Made by a program: the position numbers and the translations under genes
NCBI RefSeq assembly: GCF_021917145.1
Contig: NC_061067.1
Coordinates: forward strand, 8,133,950 to 8,197,949
Direction: 5' to 3'
Length of the DNA stretch: 64,000 bases
Source of the DNA: Hypomesus transpacificus
Taxonomy: Eukaryota > Chordata > Actinopteri > Osmeriformes > Osmeridae
The notes under the pieces: model-generated
Database searches by the model: none
What the model was told of the DNA's origin: nothing
Seen by the model: only the letters and a program-made list of their open reading frames with translations
Shown: positions 1 to 16,632 of the stretch, piece after piece
Numbering within the stretch: the stretch's first letter is position 1
How the letters are laid out: every line of letters begins with the position of its first letter

Positions 1-88
1 GGGGCGGCGGGGAGGGGGTGTGCGGGGGCGGAGCTGGGGCCGCAGACACACACAGGACACGGGCGGGCCGCAGCCCCCTCCTCCCCAG

Positions 89-518
89 CACACACACCAA
101 CTGCTGGGAGAACAAGTCCAAGATGAACTACGCCCGCTGCTTTCACAAGATGATCTCCCACAATGGGAAGCTGTATGTGTTTGGAGGTGTGTGCGTGATC
201 CTGAGGGCTTCCTTCGAGTCCCAAGGGTGCCCGTCCACCGAGGTGTACGACCCAGAGACAGACGAGTGGACCATCCTGGCGTCCATGCCCATAGGGCGCA
301 GCGGCCACGGGGTGGCCGTGCTGGACAGGCAGATCATGGTACTGGGGGGGCTGTGTTACAACGGCCACTACAGTGACTCCATCCTCACCTTCGACCCGGA
401 AGAGAACAAGTGGAAAGAGGACGAGTATCCCAGGATGCCTTGCAAACTGGACGGGTTGCAGGTGTGCAGTCTGCACTTTCCTGAGTACGTGCTGGAGCAC
501 GTCAGACGATGCAGCTGA
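89..518 (+). CDS. klhl15: Kelch-like protein 15, C-terminal exon (partial)
   Basis: This is the last coding exon of a BTB-kelch protein, a substrate adaptor for CUL3 ubiquitin ligases. The exon opens after a pyrimidine-rich acceptor ending at 88 and runs in frame to a TGA at 516-518, giving about 142 residues. Two kelch blades are visible, marked by 'LYVFGGV' and 'IMVLGGLCYNGHYSDSIL', each followed by a YDPETDEW-type strand. The C-terminus 'VLEHVRRCS' and the stretch 'RASFESQGCPSTEVY' match my memory of KLHL15 rather than other KLHL proteins. The neighbour apoo supports this, since KLHL15 and APOO are adjacent on human Xp22.11. The BTB and BACK domains and earlier blades lie before position 1. 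The exact exon start is inferred. Confidence 0.85.
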
Positions 519-2320
519 GGTCTGGTTTAAACACGCCTCCTTTTTTTTGCTCTAGGAACTCCCACTAATATGACTGAGTCCTCCCACTAAGTCTTGGGAC
601 TGTGGGTGGTAGGTGTTTACAGGTGTGAAACTAATACTCGTATGCTGACGCTTTTAAACTAGAGACCAGTGCTTATTTGAGACAAAGATGAAACAATGCG
701 CCATAGTTTTCTGTCCGTAATGATGGAATAAGGTTCTCTAGTGGTCCGTTGTGGTTGATCCTTTTCAAAGAAATACGCTTTGTCAGAAAAAAGGGAAAAA
801 TGTGAGGGGGGGGGGGAGGTTTTCATTCAGCAGATTTATTTTTAATTTGTACGTGGACTACGGTCAGTTTCATATTTTACTGTATTTATTCTGTCTGAGA
901 TCTAGCAGCTCTACTCTCCTATAACTCCATTATAATCGCCAATGTGTTCATGTTCGTGTGACGGATCTCGTCTGTGTTCCCCACCCCGTGCCTGGGCTGG
1001 GGGAGCTGGAATGTGTGAGTGTGGGTGTTTGCCAACATGGATGTATGTGGGTGTGCGCACCCGTGCAGCTGAATGACGCATGTCATGAACTGAGAGAAGA
1101 AGAAGACAAAAATACACTACTGGTTGTGTGAGGGCTTCTTAGTCCAATACTGATGTTGACGATGTCACAATTGCATTGTAATGCTGTTCCGCTGCTGAGT
1201 GCCAGTCAGAGATGAAAGGTCAGGGGTCATTCACTGTTAAAGAGGACCCTTGACACCGAATGGCTACTTTTATTTATGTTTCTCATGCTTTTCTCACTCC
1301 TTAGGCTTTGGATGTGGCTCCATGGGTATGTTTTGTAGCAGGATCCATCCATTGGGATACGTTTCCTGGATAGTCTGTAAGAATATACAGCTTAATTGAC
1401 CACATCTCTAGCTGGTTATACCTTTAGATAAGTGTCTGGACCTAGTCAAGGCTCTGGCTCTCTTCCTCTTTTTATATGTGCAACTACGAAAAGGGCTAAA
1501 GCACATACGAATGCAGTTCAGTCAGCAATGTTTTGATTCTCAACAGCTTCCTGTCACTGTGCATGTGTCACCATGCAGCTTTGTAGATCATTCAGACTTT
1601 AGAGTGCTTTGAAAGAGGAACATCGTGTATTTATGCGCTTTAAAACATTTTACTCTCCCACCGTCATGCTTCCCTCTCTTCCCCAAGTCCGCACCAATTC
1701 AGCAATATCGAGAGAGAAGCTGATCTTACTGTCATCCCTCCTGCCAAAGCTCATCAAACCAGCGATGCAGTGTTCACACGGTTGCGTTTAAACATGCAGA
1801 TCTCTGTGGTGAAATGAAATAGTTGACTGGTTCAAGTACTGTACCATGTAGAATCCTCAGCTGTAAGGCTACCGTAATGTTTGATCACGGGTAGTAGCTT
1901 GTTATCTGACGTGCTGCATTGATATGGCAAAGGCAGGTAGAGTAGAGAATAACCAGCGGGCCCATCTTCTGTCTCCACGGTGTCATTGTTTATTTGTCTG
2001 AATTACAGTCTATATATACCATTAACTATAATATATGCCAAAATTCAAGTCTTCAAACTGCTTCTTATGCAGCTCAAACTGTGTATGCTATACTACTGTT
2101 ATTTTTGTTGAGGGCACGGCTTGTCATAGCTCAGCATTTTTAATTCCACTCATCACCCTTCCGTATTTCAGTAGGTTAAAATAATAGGTTAGGCTCTCGA
2201 GGATAAAACAAAACCCTGTACGCTGAAAAAAATGAAATGAAACGTATAATCTGAGTAGCCACTATTTGGAACAGTTTGTAATTTCTTGAAGGAAATAAAT
2301 GTTCATACAGCTTTCCACTC
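519..2320 (+). other. klhl15: klhl15 3' untranslated region
   Basis: This stretch follows the klhl15 stop codon and holds no convincing coding exon on either strand. It ends near a canonical AATAAA at 2294-2299, about 150 bp before the apoo start codon, so it is best read as a roughly 1.8 kb 3' UTR. A G11 run lies at 806-816. Confidence 0.6.
2294..2299 (+). promoter_or_regulatory. poly(A) signal of klhl15
   Basis: Canonical AATAAA on the plus strand, downstream of the klhl15 stop and upstream of the apoo first exon. Confidence 0.5.
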
Positions 2321-2449
2321 TTGTTCGGTTGTTTTGTATTGTGTGCGCAAAACGTGTGTGCGTCATCTTGCGTGCACGGTGAGAAAGCGGTTGTTTTGGT
2401 GTATTTTGCCTTCAGACTTGCCGTACGAATCCTAGTCACACAGAAGGAA

Positions 2450-5394
<2,945 letters not shown>

Positions 5395-6440
5395 GAGAGA
5401 GAGACGCTCTGGCCACACACACCTGCAACAGTGCCACCGCCCTCACACACACGCACGTCTCTGAAACATTTGATGATGGCAGGCCAACTTACTCTTTACG
5501 AGAGAGAACATTTTCTTTACTTAAAGCCTAAATTCTATAAAGAATAAGAACATTTGGTTCACACTAACACTCATATTCACATGGTTGTTGTGCGCATGGC
5601 TTTAAAAACTGCTGAACCAGTTTCTCACCATGTCAACATGATTACACATCCCTGCATATTTCCCATATTGGCAGACAAACAGCTTTTTAAATGGTTGTTT
5701 GGACTGGATTTGTATATTTATTTACAGATATATTATTTCCTTGTCCTAGATTCACAACAAGGTAAACTACTATTTGTATGTCACAGTAAAGATTATTGTT
5801 TAAATTATGTTTTAAATGTGTTTGAAGGTGTAATTCATTGCTCATGCCTACAGTATTTGAAATATGTTGTCCCAACAAATGAAAGTAATATGGAAATATA
5901 TTTTTGTTTTACGTGACTATTTGAATGTAAGTAAGAACGATTCCAAGACAATTACCTGTACTGTCTTATTCAAGATGGTTGTTAACACTTATGTAAGTGT
6001 GATAACTTTTCTACAGGAGGTAAAGTTCAGTACTGTTAAGAAAATTCCAACTATAGTTGATACTAAAACTCTTAAGCAAGCCTGTTCTGTAAATAAGCGA
6101 TTGATCCAGAATGTCTCAAGGCAGGGTTGTAATGAGGTCTAAAAAGTTTTATTGCTGGTACAGGAGTAGAAAGCCTTTGTCTGAAAAGGTTATCAATGCA
6201 GATAGTTCCCAGTTCTCTGTCCAGACTGTTGGCCCTGCCAGAGTTGAAATTACTGGAATATTCTTAAAATAGTCAGTATTCATCCCTTTGCCTAATTCCT
6301 GGTCGCCCTCCAGGCAATTGTTATTCTGTCACTAGGTTGAGCTCAAGAACAGAAACAGGGCAGTTCAAGGTGGATGAGTGCACTTGGCTGTGACCAAAAT
6401 GCTCACTCCATTTTTGAGTGTAAATAAAGGCAATTGTGAC
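5395..6440 (+). other. apoo: apoo 3' untranslated region
   Basis: AT-rich sequence between the apoo stop and AATAAA at 6423-6428. A 120-residue open frame at 5554-5916 has no recognisable motif or codon character and is taken as chance. Confidence 0.6.
6423..6428 (+). promoter_or_regulatory. poly(A) signal of apoo
   Basis: Canonical AATAAA followed by a T/G-rich stretch, about 1 kb past the apoo stop codon. Confidence 0.55.
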
Positions 6441-7325
6441 TGTAGGGTTTAATATTGGCCTAACCACAAAAACAAACTCTCCTACTGTTTAAAGGAAGGT
6501 GGGAAACAGAACAGTGTATTAACATGAACCAAATGATGCCAATACTCTACCATGATTATTGTAAACCAGAGATAGAAAGCAAGAGGTGAGAAAGGACAAG
6601 CCAGAACTGAGGAAGTCTCAGGAGATCAAGATCAATTCACAATTTCATTTATATTCAAGGACAACAAATCAGACCACACCTTTCCCTTATCAACATAACT
6701 AGCAATGCTACAGTAAGTTACACCTTGAGGTGTGAGAGCCATCAAGTAGAAACTCGTCCAGCAACTCCAGATTTTAGCATATTAGAGGTGGAGGCAGGGT
6801 GACACTCAGCTTTGCATGGCCCTGATCGATTTCTGATCTGTTTATCTGCTGGTTGCACAGGTACTCCCTAGTTTGCCCCAAAACTGTGTGCACACATTTG
6901 AAATAGGATCAAATTTAAATCAACGTTTGATGCCAAATCTTTAGTTTCTTTTAGTCTGTGTGCACTTTATGCAAGGGTGTGGTTTGCAGAGAACCGAAGT
7001 CATCTTTTCAGAGGTGGAACAGTCTGTGCAAACGATAGCCTGGGGGTGCAGGTCTGTATTAGCATGTAGATAGATGAGTCTTTTGTTCTGCCAATGTCTG
7101 TGCAGTTGGCCAAGTCTTCTGCATTGATGTGATTAACTCTAAGAAAACACCCCTCTCTCTGGGACCAATAAGACTAACTGATGATGTTGCACTTGACTCC
7201 AAAAAGGAGGTGGAAGAAGTGAAATGTGTTAATCTGTGAAATATATGAAGTTACCAACTGCATGGTTAAACAATCCTCAAAACTGAGTTGATTGATTTGT
7301 ACACAGAAAGTCAAAAACTATGATA
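6441..7325. other. Intergenic segment between converging apoo and sat1
   Basis: Roughly 0.9 kb between the probable 3' ends of two converging genes. I see no open reading frame with coding character, no RNA gene and no recognisable repeat. Confidence 0.5.
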
Positions 7326-7342
7326 CAGGTGTGCAATTTAAC

Positions 7343-7348
7343 TTTATT
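7343..7348 (-). promoter_or_regulatory. poly(A) signal of sat1
   Basis: TTTATT on the plus strand reads AATAAA on the minus strand, about 570 bp past the sat1 stop. The interval 7325-7917 would be the sat1 3' UTR. Confidence 0.5.
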
Positions 7349-7917
7349 AGCGCTCAAATATTAACTTATTAAAAGGCAGACTACACATTACAATATTTCA
7401 CCTATAGTCAATAAGGAAGGAGTGAACAAATACAACTGAATTATGCAGGATTAAGCATCTATTTTCAAAAACTTAAATGGACTCAAATTAACATATATAG
7501 CTCACTAAGTACATTAAATGCCCATTAGATTACTAATCTACCGCTAGCAATCTCTGATCCCAACCTTGACAGGAAGTGGTGCCTGTCAAGAATCAAGAGT
7601 CATGAGCATGGAGAATTTGGCCAACACATTAGCTGGACTCCAGACAGCCGACTCAGAGCGTTTCATTCCACCCTTCATGATAAATGTTGTCATTCTAAAC
7701 TGAGCAAATTCAAGCAAAGTCGGCACCCCCATGTGCCAACGTAGCTGGTGGGGAGGTATCCAACCCTGACTGCTACGGAAATTACACAAATCATTTCAGA
7801 GTCTTATCAAGCCATTTGTTTGTGATGACCAAACTCTCCAGCCATGTCTCTGGTTCTGACAGGCCCCCCCTGTCCCCCACCCCCGCCCCACTCCTGGTCA
7901 CTGGAACTGGGGCCAGC

Positions 7918-9546
7918 TCACTCCTCTGCTGGGGAGGACATCTTGTAGAGGCCCTCCTTGTCAATCCTGAAGAGCCTCCAGCCCTCCTCCAGAGAGAGGT
8001 CGGCAGCACCGCGACGCTTGTAGAACTCTATCGACGCCTTGTTGTCCTCGGCAACGATGAAGTGCATGCTGCTGCAGCGAGTTTTCACCGCCGTCTGGAG
8101 AGAATTTAAGGATTAGATACATATACACATATACATTGACATTAACTGAGGTTTCCCTACTTCAGACAAAAGTCTAAACCCTAGTAACAATTCTCTGGCC
8201 ATATCCAGCTAAACTATAGCACCGTAATTATGTCAAAGGATTAGCTTCTACTCAACTCACATGACTGAGGAGCTTCAAGATTTCAGATCCGATGCCAAAC
8301 CCTGAAAGACAGGAAAAAAAGCTGATTAAGATCAAGGAGAAAAGGCTGAGTTAGCTGAGAACGTTTTTGTACGACATTGTACTCACCCCTGTACTCTTTC
8401 ATCACAAAGAAGTCCTCCAGGTAAAGGAGCTTGCCAATCCAGGGGTCATAGGTGAAGTAGTACATAGCAAAACCAATCACGGTGGGAGCTGGGCGCACAC
8501 AGACATGCACTATCAATAACAAGTAAAACATCTTTGTGGGATGAGAACAAGAACATTTATTTGGTAAACAGATTGTGTCGGTTTCTTAAGTGTATACTTC
8601 AGAGTGCTACGGGTAAGCTATGTTGAAGGCAGAGGCTGAGGTTAAAGAACAGCTTTTCATCCAAACAGGAAGTACTACCCACAAGACATCTACCCAAGAT
8701 ATGACGGTGTACGAGAAGGCCTAAATCTGTTGGAACTGGCAAATGGCGCCTGTGCGTTGCAGAACAAAACACGTTCTGTTTATTTGAAACACAAACCAAC
8801 GTTGCCTACCGCTGTTCATCTGCTCCCCTGTGAACTCTGCCACAATACAGTGGTAAAACGGGTGGTCACCGAATCCATCCTCAAGCAGATCTGTGATAAC
8901 AGAATTGTATAACCTTATTAAACTTGTTCCATGTGTAATACATTTACCCTACAGTCAGATTTCAACAGCTGTAGGCTACCAATCAGACATACCTTTCTCA
9001 GTCAGTATAACTTGATCTTCCATTTCTTCATATTTTGCAAGTTCCTAGTAAGAAACATTATGTTTCAGTAGGCCAATGAGCATTATTAACGATTCAACAC
9101 GTTAGAATTGGTGAACTGACCTGAACTAAACGATTACTAACATTTAGTTATTTATTTACGTTGATTGGTGGATACAAATCTATTTAGGGGAAGTGCATCA
9201 TGAAACTGAGGAAATTTATTTAAAAAAAAACAGGGGGACGGAGATCATTTCAGACCCAAACAAAATATGAAACGATGACGAACTACACATCCTTCTCTAG
9301 TCGGATATCCAGCGGAAATGCCCTACTTAGATGGCCGTTACGTCGGCTTGGTTTAGGCCCGTCACTTCATCAAAACAGAAGAGTTTAGTGCTGCCAGCAA
9401 GCGGCTGTTATAAAATGTATTCAGCGTATGCATTCGGCGTAACGTGAATAACATCGAAATATTAAAACAGGCGACTCTACCTTTATGAGTCGCAATATGT
9501 CAGGCACGTCTTTGGGTTCAGCTTTCCGTAATTTAAAGTTAGCCAT
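7918..9546 (-). CDS. sat1: Spermidine/spermine N1-acetyltransferase 1
   Basis: Six minus-strand exons encode 172 residues (human SAT1 is 171): 9481-9546, 8993-9044, 8810-8890, 8387-8488, 8261-8301, 7918-8094. Every junction is GT-AG and in phase. SAT1 transfers acetyl from acetyl-CoA to spermidine and spermine and is the rate-limiting step of polyamine catabolism in the cytosol. The GNAT fold is clear: '[11 protein letters not shown]', '[20 protein letters not shown]', the acetyl-CoA loop '[11 protein letters not shown]' (R/Q-x-x-G-x-G/A) and '[11 protein letters not shown]', ending 'SSPAEE'. The neighbouring acot9 lies head to head with it, as in human Xp22.11. The short intron between the third and fourth exons may hold a regulated stop-containing exon (see findings). 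Confidence 0.95.
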
Positions 9547-10931
9547 TTTCTTCTTTTACTCTTTTTTCCTTTTCTCACTAATCCTCTGTATGTGAAGTGA
9601 AGCAATAGAAGTTTCTTCATTCGCTTCCCAGGGAGTTTACCCTCCGCAGTCAGTCTGGGATCCTGACGCTTCTGTCGGGAGAATTACATGCAGCAACTAC
9701 CTGCGTTGACGAAATCAGCTGTACTAGACGGTTCTTTGTTTCTTCATGTGTTTATATACTGACCCGTGGGGGTTGGGAAAATCTGCCGTTTCTGACCAAT
9801 ACAAACGACGGATCGAAGAAACGTCACTACAGTCTGTTTTCCCCGGTCACAAGAGCAGACGCTGTTTTGCATGGCTGTTTAAGCCTGCCCCCTTAGTTTG
9901 GCGTTTGGGGACAACCATCACCTTACTCGTTTATCCTGTTTTATTGAATAGGCCTATTGTGATAAACCAGCATAGGTTCAATTATAATTGAAAATTATAC
10001 TGGCTTTCATACACAAATAGTGTATCTCCCAGCCTTCATTATTTGTCTGACAGGGATAAACCCTTTTTAAAATACACAGGTTAATACTCTGTCTCTTGGT
10101 GTAAAGGGTGGATGAGAAAGTTCTACTATCCTGCTAAGAATGCAGCCAAAATGATGTCTCAGCCTACATGCTTGCTCATATGGGTTAAAAGACCTGCACA
10201 CAAAAAAAAACCTTATAAGCACCTTTTCCACCCAATTGCACCTGGCCTGCAAAATGAATGTCATGGAGGTCAAACCAACAGTGGGTGGATGTGTTTCATC
10301 CAAGAGACTGATGTTATTTGAAACTTTTAGTCTTCTGGGAAGCTATGTGGACTTTTCCTGATCCAGACCAAAATAGCTTGCAATGTGGAAAGAGTCAATA
10401 TAGTTCCCCACACGCACACGCACACGCACACGCACAAAGAGAACGAGAGATACTAACATTTACAACACTAATCATTATGCATTTTTACCACCCCAAAAAC
10501 ATCAGAGAAACAGTGCACAGTGGCCTACAACATGGATCAGAAGTGCACCGTTCCGACAGTATTTCATGGTTAGATCCAAGGAACGGTCTGTACGGTCTGT
10601 GTTTACCAACATAGTGCAACAATAACATCACCTACATTATTACATAACTCTGATTATAAGGCAGTGCAATAATAAACAACAAATAAACAAATAACATTAT
10701 ACGCGTTGAAAAACCGAAATCACTGGATATTTTTTTGAGGGAACGAAAAAAGCATTTTACATTTGGCAAACTGTCATGCGCGTTTACTTCAATGTTTACG
10801 TGCGGAAGCAAACTTACGTACAACAAGGAAGTGATTTTCTGTGTTCATCTCCCTTTTGGATCTGTCTACCCATGGTGTAGCTTTCCTCTAAAATCCTAGT
10901 TGCTAACACCTGAATTGTAGCTAATACAGAA
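9547..10931. promoter_or_regulatory. Divergent promoter region of sat1 and acot9
   Basis: The two start codons face away from each other with 1,385 bp between them, so both 5' UTRs and promoters must lie here. A CCAAT box is at 9796-9800. A short CACACG repeat lies near 10410-10435. No coding exon was found. I could not locate the polyamine-responsive element described for mammalian SAT1. Confidence 0.5.
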
Positions 10932-13900
10932 ATGCTGTTACCAAGGTGCGTAGCTACTTTCAAGAGCATCCAGGAAACCGTTTAAATTGAGTTGAGCCAG
11001 CAATCTAACGTTAGCTACATACTCTACTTAAAATATCAAAATTAGCCAGCCAGCTAGCTGTAAACTACCACATTTTTTGTAGTCTGTAGGCTAGCTCCAA
11101 GTAATTACCATTCACAAAGTGTAATCAGCTGCTGGTTTAATGAGCAGCTATCGGTGTATTGGGACCGTACGGGGTTTGCTAGCTAGCTTATTATGTTGCC
11201 TGAAAACTGTTATAATGCAGGGTCCAACTTTGGTTTACACAGGGTGTGTCTACTCTAATCTAGTTCCAGCACAAGATCAGTGATCAGCGAGATCAGTTGT
11301 ACGGTTTCATTTGACACTATTAGTAGCTACCCCTCGAGCCCGGGGTTCCAAAGTGACAGCCTGTCACGACGTGTCTGTCATGACGCAAAACTAGATACAA
11401 CACAGGTCTTTCGGCCGCCGGGCAGGACTCTGCTGGAAATGTCAAAGGGATGTCTACGACGCTCACTGATGTTTAGAAATAGTTGCCAAGGGGGATGCAT
11501 CTACAGCTAGCCACAGAGTTGGAACGCAGACTGTCAGTCAGGGGTTTATTCTTCTTTTTCAGGTTACTCCTGATGAGGTCGGCTGCATCCGTCACGCGCA
11601 GGGCGTTCTCTCTCAGGGGCATGTCCTTACAGGGAAAGGCACCTGATATGGCAGAGGGTAAGAAGGAAGAAGACCCGGTCGATAGATTCATTGCTTTTGT
11701 GCTTTACCCATGACCCCTGACCCCATGATGTTTTGTGTCTTCACAGAAAATTCACACTTGCTTGTGACCAATGGTGTGTGTTGGTAAACCAGAATGAATC
11801 ACTGTGTACTGTATTCAGTCCTAAATTAATATAATTCTGTCTGCATGTTTAAATTTACAATTTATTCACCAAGCAGACCGCATGTTGCTAACCCTAATGT
11901 CACTTTCTCTTCTTACACACTGGTTCATGCCCAGCTCCTTTACGTGGTCTCTGTTGGGTCTCTCTTTACACTAGACACAGAGATAGAACCTTGCACAATC
12001 AACTACAGTGTTTACCTACAAACATGTTCCTTGTTTAGTTGGTTGCTGCCTGGGTGACTTGCACTATCTTCACCCTCTCTAGGATCCCTCCGGATTCTCT
12101 CTGTTTTCTCTCCCAATTCTCCTGTTTCATATAGTCTCAATAGTATGACATCACTGAAAAACCTGAGACATCACTTGGATGGGCCAGACAAGTGAAGGCT
12201 GAATCAAGTTGTACAAAGTGCACTTTATAATGGTGCACGTTTAGTGTAATTATAAACCTACTTACTTTCTGCCACATACGTCATTAAATATGCTGAACAA
12301 TACACCAGACAATACATTGTTAATTTGAACTGCACTTTCACAACGCAGTTTTCTTAACTGACATTCACACATTGTTTTATTCTGTTTGTGCTACACCGAG
12401 AAGGCTGGGGAAAAAAACTATTCTCTGCAGCACCTCCCAGATTACTGTCCTTGATTGTGGCTGACTCAGATTATGTTGCCTGAGACAATATGAAAGCTGC
12501 ATCTTTGTACATTCTGTTCTGACTCACATTCACGCACACACTCTCAGATATCCACGACGCTTCATGTTATTGTATGGTTGTTTTTCAGTTCGCAACAGAC
12601 TGAGGGCAATTGTGGGAGCATCTACTAACTGGAGGTACGCCAACATCACAGCTACTTTGTACTGAGATATCCCTCTGAAAAACAATGTGTCATCTATTTT
12701 AAAAGTCGACTGGATCTTTGGAAAGAAGAGAGCCTTGTTTCATGGTCGTAGATGTGAATGACCTTGACCACTACATGCCCACAGACACTTACTTCATGTA
12801 CTTATTGTCTTATATAATCCACCTCTTTTTGTGACCTCATATATTGTTGTGTGCCATGTTCATTGTGACCTCATTCTCTTTAAACTCCAGTTATCATTAC
12901 AAAACAGGCCATGCACACATAGGTATATATGTCTATGCATGCACATCTCCATTGAATTCTCTCTGTTAGTGGCAAAGAGTATAGAAGCACAGTCAATATA
13001 AGTTCTTTGTTAGTGGTCTACATGCATTGTGACGTCACAGGGGCGGGGGTTGGTTTTCAAATGTTGGTTGGACAGCTTTTTTGGGGAAGCACCCATTAAA
13101 TATGATTTTCTAATACAAAAGGGGGGGTTGGGGGCAGATATGCAGAAAAATTTAAGTGTGTGGAACATGTATAAAGATACTTATGCCCTTGTGACATCAT
13201 AAACAGCCAGGTTACATGCACGTGATGACAGGCAACCATTTTCGATAATGAGAGGTCCCAGAGTCATTTCCCACAGACTGGTGATGGTGTCTTTGTAAAC
13301 TTCTAGAATCTTTGCTATTGCTGTGACATTGAGGGCCTGGCGCATGTTGTCACAACAGCCTTTTTGTCGACAACACTATCAAATTTCCAAAGGCATAAAC
13401 GGAACGACTCTTTCAAAGAAAGCGCTTCCACCTTTGGCCTCTGTGACAGTATTTGTTTTTCTCTGCGCGGGTGAAGTGACCACCAGCAGGCGTTAGAGGA
13501 CCGCCTGTCGCTGTCGTCCCAGCTGGCCCGCTCTCAGGACGAGCTGCCTGTCAGGAGGATGAAGGACAGCTACATGGAGGTCCACCTCCCCCTGGGCACA
13601 CAGCCACGCCTCCGGGAGAGTTACCTCACCTTCCACAACAGTGTCAGGTAGAACACACACACACACTACTACTACAGTGGGGTCATATGCACGTACATAC
13701 AGATGCATTCATGCCCACCGCCTTCCTCTTCCCCTTGCAGGTTTGGAAGAATCTTGGAAGACCTGGACAGTTTAGCAGGTATCCGTTGAACGTCACATTG
13801 TAATGTGCCCTGGCTTAGCCCACGTCTGTCTAGACCATGTTTAAAAGCCACTCTCGTCTTGGCATCCCTGTCTGCTCCTTTAAAATAGCCTGTGAACAGC

Positions 13901-16632
13901 TCATCACCAGCTGACATATCTACCAGCTTAAACAAAATGTCTTCAAGGTGTTTACCCTGTCGGACAACATTACTCCTATTTCATGAGTGAATTAATATCA
14001 ATAGATGATAATTTATTGATCAATAGATCAATAAACAGGTTTGACCAGTTTCGGGGGACCAATAAATACAACTTAAAAAATAAGTAAAAATCTAAATAAA
14101 AATTTAGATTGGAAAAAGTCTTCTCAGAAATGCATATGAATATTTTGAACTACTCGATTAGTAGTTCTCTCTCACACATACACTTATCATCTATCGTCGC
14201 TACCTGCCAACTGTCAAAGTGAAACAATTCTATTTTAAAAGGAGATTACTGTGTGTACTTGCAGCTGTTACCTATAGATTGTGTGACCTATCTCTCCTGT
14301 GTTTTGCTCCCCAGTGCTTATCTGCTACTCTCACACGCACAACGAGGCGCTGAAGAGGTCTCCTTTGTCCATTGTCACCGCCCTGGTCGACAAGATAGGT
14401 AGGACATCCAAAATGAAGGAAACCGCCCTTTTTTCTCATTCGGCGTGGGGGTTCATAGCGATGGACAATTAAAATCTTTATTGTTTGTGATGTCACAGAC
14501 ATGAGGAAGCACATCATCTACCCTGACTGTGACATTAAGTTAACTGGTCATGTGACGTGGGTGGGGAAAACCTCCATTGAAGCCAAGATGCACATGACTC
14601 AGGTATATACACTGACACGTCACATACGACTGGACACCTTGTCTTGTCATGGCTCTATGAACACCAGATATTTACAGTGAGGGATGTCAAAAGGTGATTT
14701 GAGGACTAGTGGCATAGTGAAAATAGCTCCATCTCAAGAACATTCTGTCAAATGACAATTCATCCCAAGCTCTGTGCATGCATGTACAACATAACCTGTT
14801 ACTTCTTACACCAAATAAGACATCCCCTATGTATCAATTGTTGAACATAATACGTTGTTTCTGTCATGCAAGAATACATTCCCCAAAATTCCCATGGAAT
14901 GTTTAGACAATTACATAGTTTTAAAATGAATTGGGTGCATGTACTCACACATCGGGTGCTCTAATACATTGTATAAAGATGTCTGTCTTTTTCTAGTATC
15001 ACGAGGGAGCCTACACTCCAGTTCTGGATGCTACGTTTGTCATGGTGGCCAGAGACCCAGAAAACAAGAGGTCGGTCGTCCCATCCATCCGCCCGTCCAT
15101 CTTCTCACCACCCATCCATCATCTCTCCATCCGTCTGTCGGTCTATCTATAATACACATCTCTCTTTCTTCCCCACCCTCCCCTTCTCCCAGGGCCGCGT
15201 TTGTAAACCCACTAAAACCAGAGGGTCCGGAAGAGGAGAAGCTCTTCCAAGAGGGAGAGAGTAAGATCATAGGTCTTAGCCGTGTAATAACATCCACTCA
15301 TCCCTGTGGTGCAGTGTGCGGGTGGTAACCCTCTCTCCCCTGTGTCTCCCAGTCAATAAGACCCGTCGTGTGCAGCTGAGCTCTGCCTCCCTGCTGAAGG
15401 TGGCTCCTACCGGCGAGGAGAGGAAGATCATCCACAGCTTGTTCCTCAACACGCTCGACACCAAGTACGACACGCCGCGCACGCGCTCAAATCTCTCACT
15501 GACACAGATTCGCACACAGTCGTGTGTGCGTGTGAGTGTGTGTGTGTGAGAGAGTTCCATGCATCGTCTGCGTGTCTGCTGTAGGACAGTGAGTTTCCGG
15601 GGCCGAGTCCTGCCTCCTAACTCTGTGTGGATGGAGGATGCCAAGGTGAAGGGACTGGAGATCTGCCACCCACAGGTGAGAGAAGACGGGAAAAGAGAGA
15701 AAGATAGTGAGGAGTGGGGGGGGGAGTAATAAGTCAGTTCATCTCTAGTTGTTGTTTGCGTTTGTGTTCATGGTATTCTGTGCTTGGTGTGTGTGTGATG
15801 TGACGTCCAGCCTGTGTGTGTCCTGTCCAGGAGAGGAACATCTTCAACCGGATCTTTGGAGGCTTCCTGATGAGGAAGGCCTATGAGCTGGGCTGGGCCA
15901 ACGCTTTTTCTTATTGGTGGGTTGGAATCCGTGTGTGTGTGTGTGTGTGCTTGGGTGGGTTTTTCAGCCCAGCGACCGCCCCTGATGTGTGCTTCCTACG
16001 TTTCATAGTGGGAGTCGACCGAGCCTGGTTGCTGTTGACGACATCCTGTTCCAAAAGCCTGTAGAGATAGGCTCTCTGTTGTTGCTGTCATCACAGGTGA
16101 GTGTTTGTGTGGATGCGTGTCGACTTTCCCTCGAGGGTCAATACATTAAATAAGTGATCTTGGAACTGTCAAAACAGACTGTATTGACAGTCCCTTCTAT
16201 CTTCAGGTGTGTTACACTGAGGGGAAGTACATCCAGGTCAGAGTTCACACGGAGGTGATGGACCCGCTGACCCGGCAGCACAACACCACCAACGTCTTCC
16301 ACTTCACCTTCCTCTCCGAGACGGACGTCCCCAACATCGTCCCCCAGAGCTACGGAGGTCAGTCCCTGCTCCTCTCACCCCCCCCCCCCTCACCCCCCCA
16401 CATGACCTTCTTCAGCCCTTTACACCTGCAGCGGTTGTCATTGCTACATCTGTAGATGATGTAGTCTATGTTGCAGGGTAGGTGAACTCCCACCACCCTG
16501 ATTTAGGTGTTACTCGATCCTTCTTCCTGTAAATGATCTACATGTCATGCTCCTGTAATGTTTGTGTCCACAGAGTCCATGCTGTACCTGGATGGGAAGA
16601 GACACTTCAACCAGACCGTGGAGTCCACATGA
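10932..16632 (+). CDS. acot9: Acyl-CoA thioesterase 9, mitochondrial
   Basis: Fifteen exons give 426 residues: 10932-10945, 11563-11657, 12589-12634, 13477-13647, 13741-13778, 14315-14398, 14499-14602, 14997-15070, 15193-15260, 15353-15464, 15585-15675, 15831-15916, 16009-16096, 16207-16357, 16574-16632. All phases close. ACOT9 hydrolyses acyl-CoA to free acid and CoA in mitochondria. The arginine-rich N-terminus (MLLPRLLLMRSAASVTRRAF) looks like a matrix targeting peptide. Two hotdog domains follow: one around 'SPLSIVTALVDKID' to 'GHVTWVGKTSIEAKM' and 'VLDATFVMVARDPENK', the second around 'NIFNRIFGGFLMRKAYEL' and 'NVFHFTFLSE'. It ends 'ESMLYLDGKRHFNQTVEST'. The first exon has only 14 coding bases and is inferred from phase and donor. 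The exon at 13477 uses a weak acceptor (GTGAAG). Confidence 0.95.
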
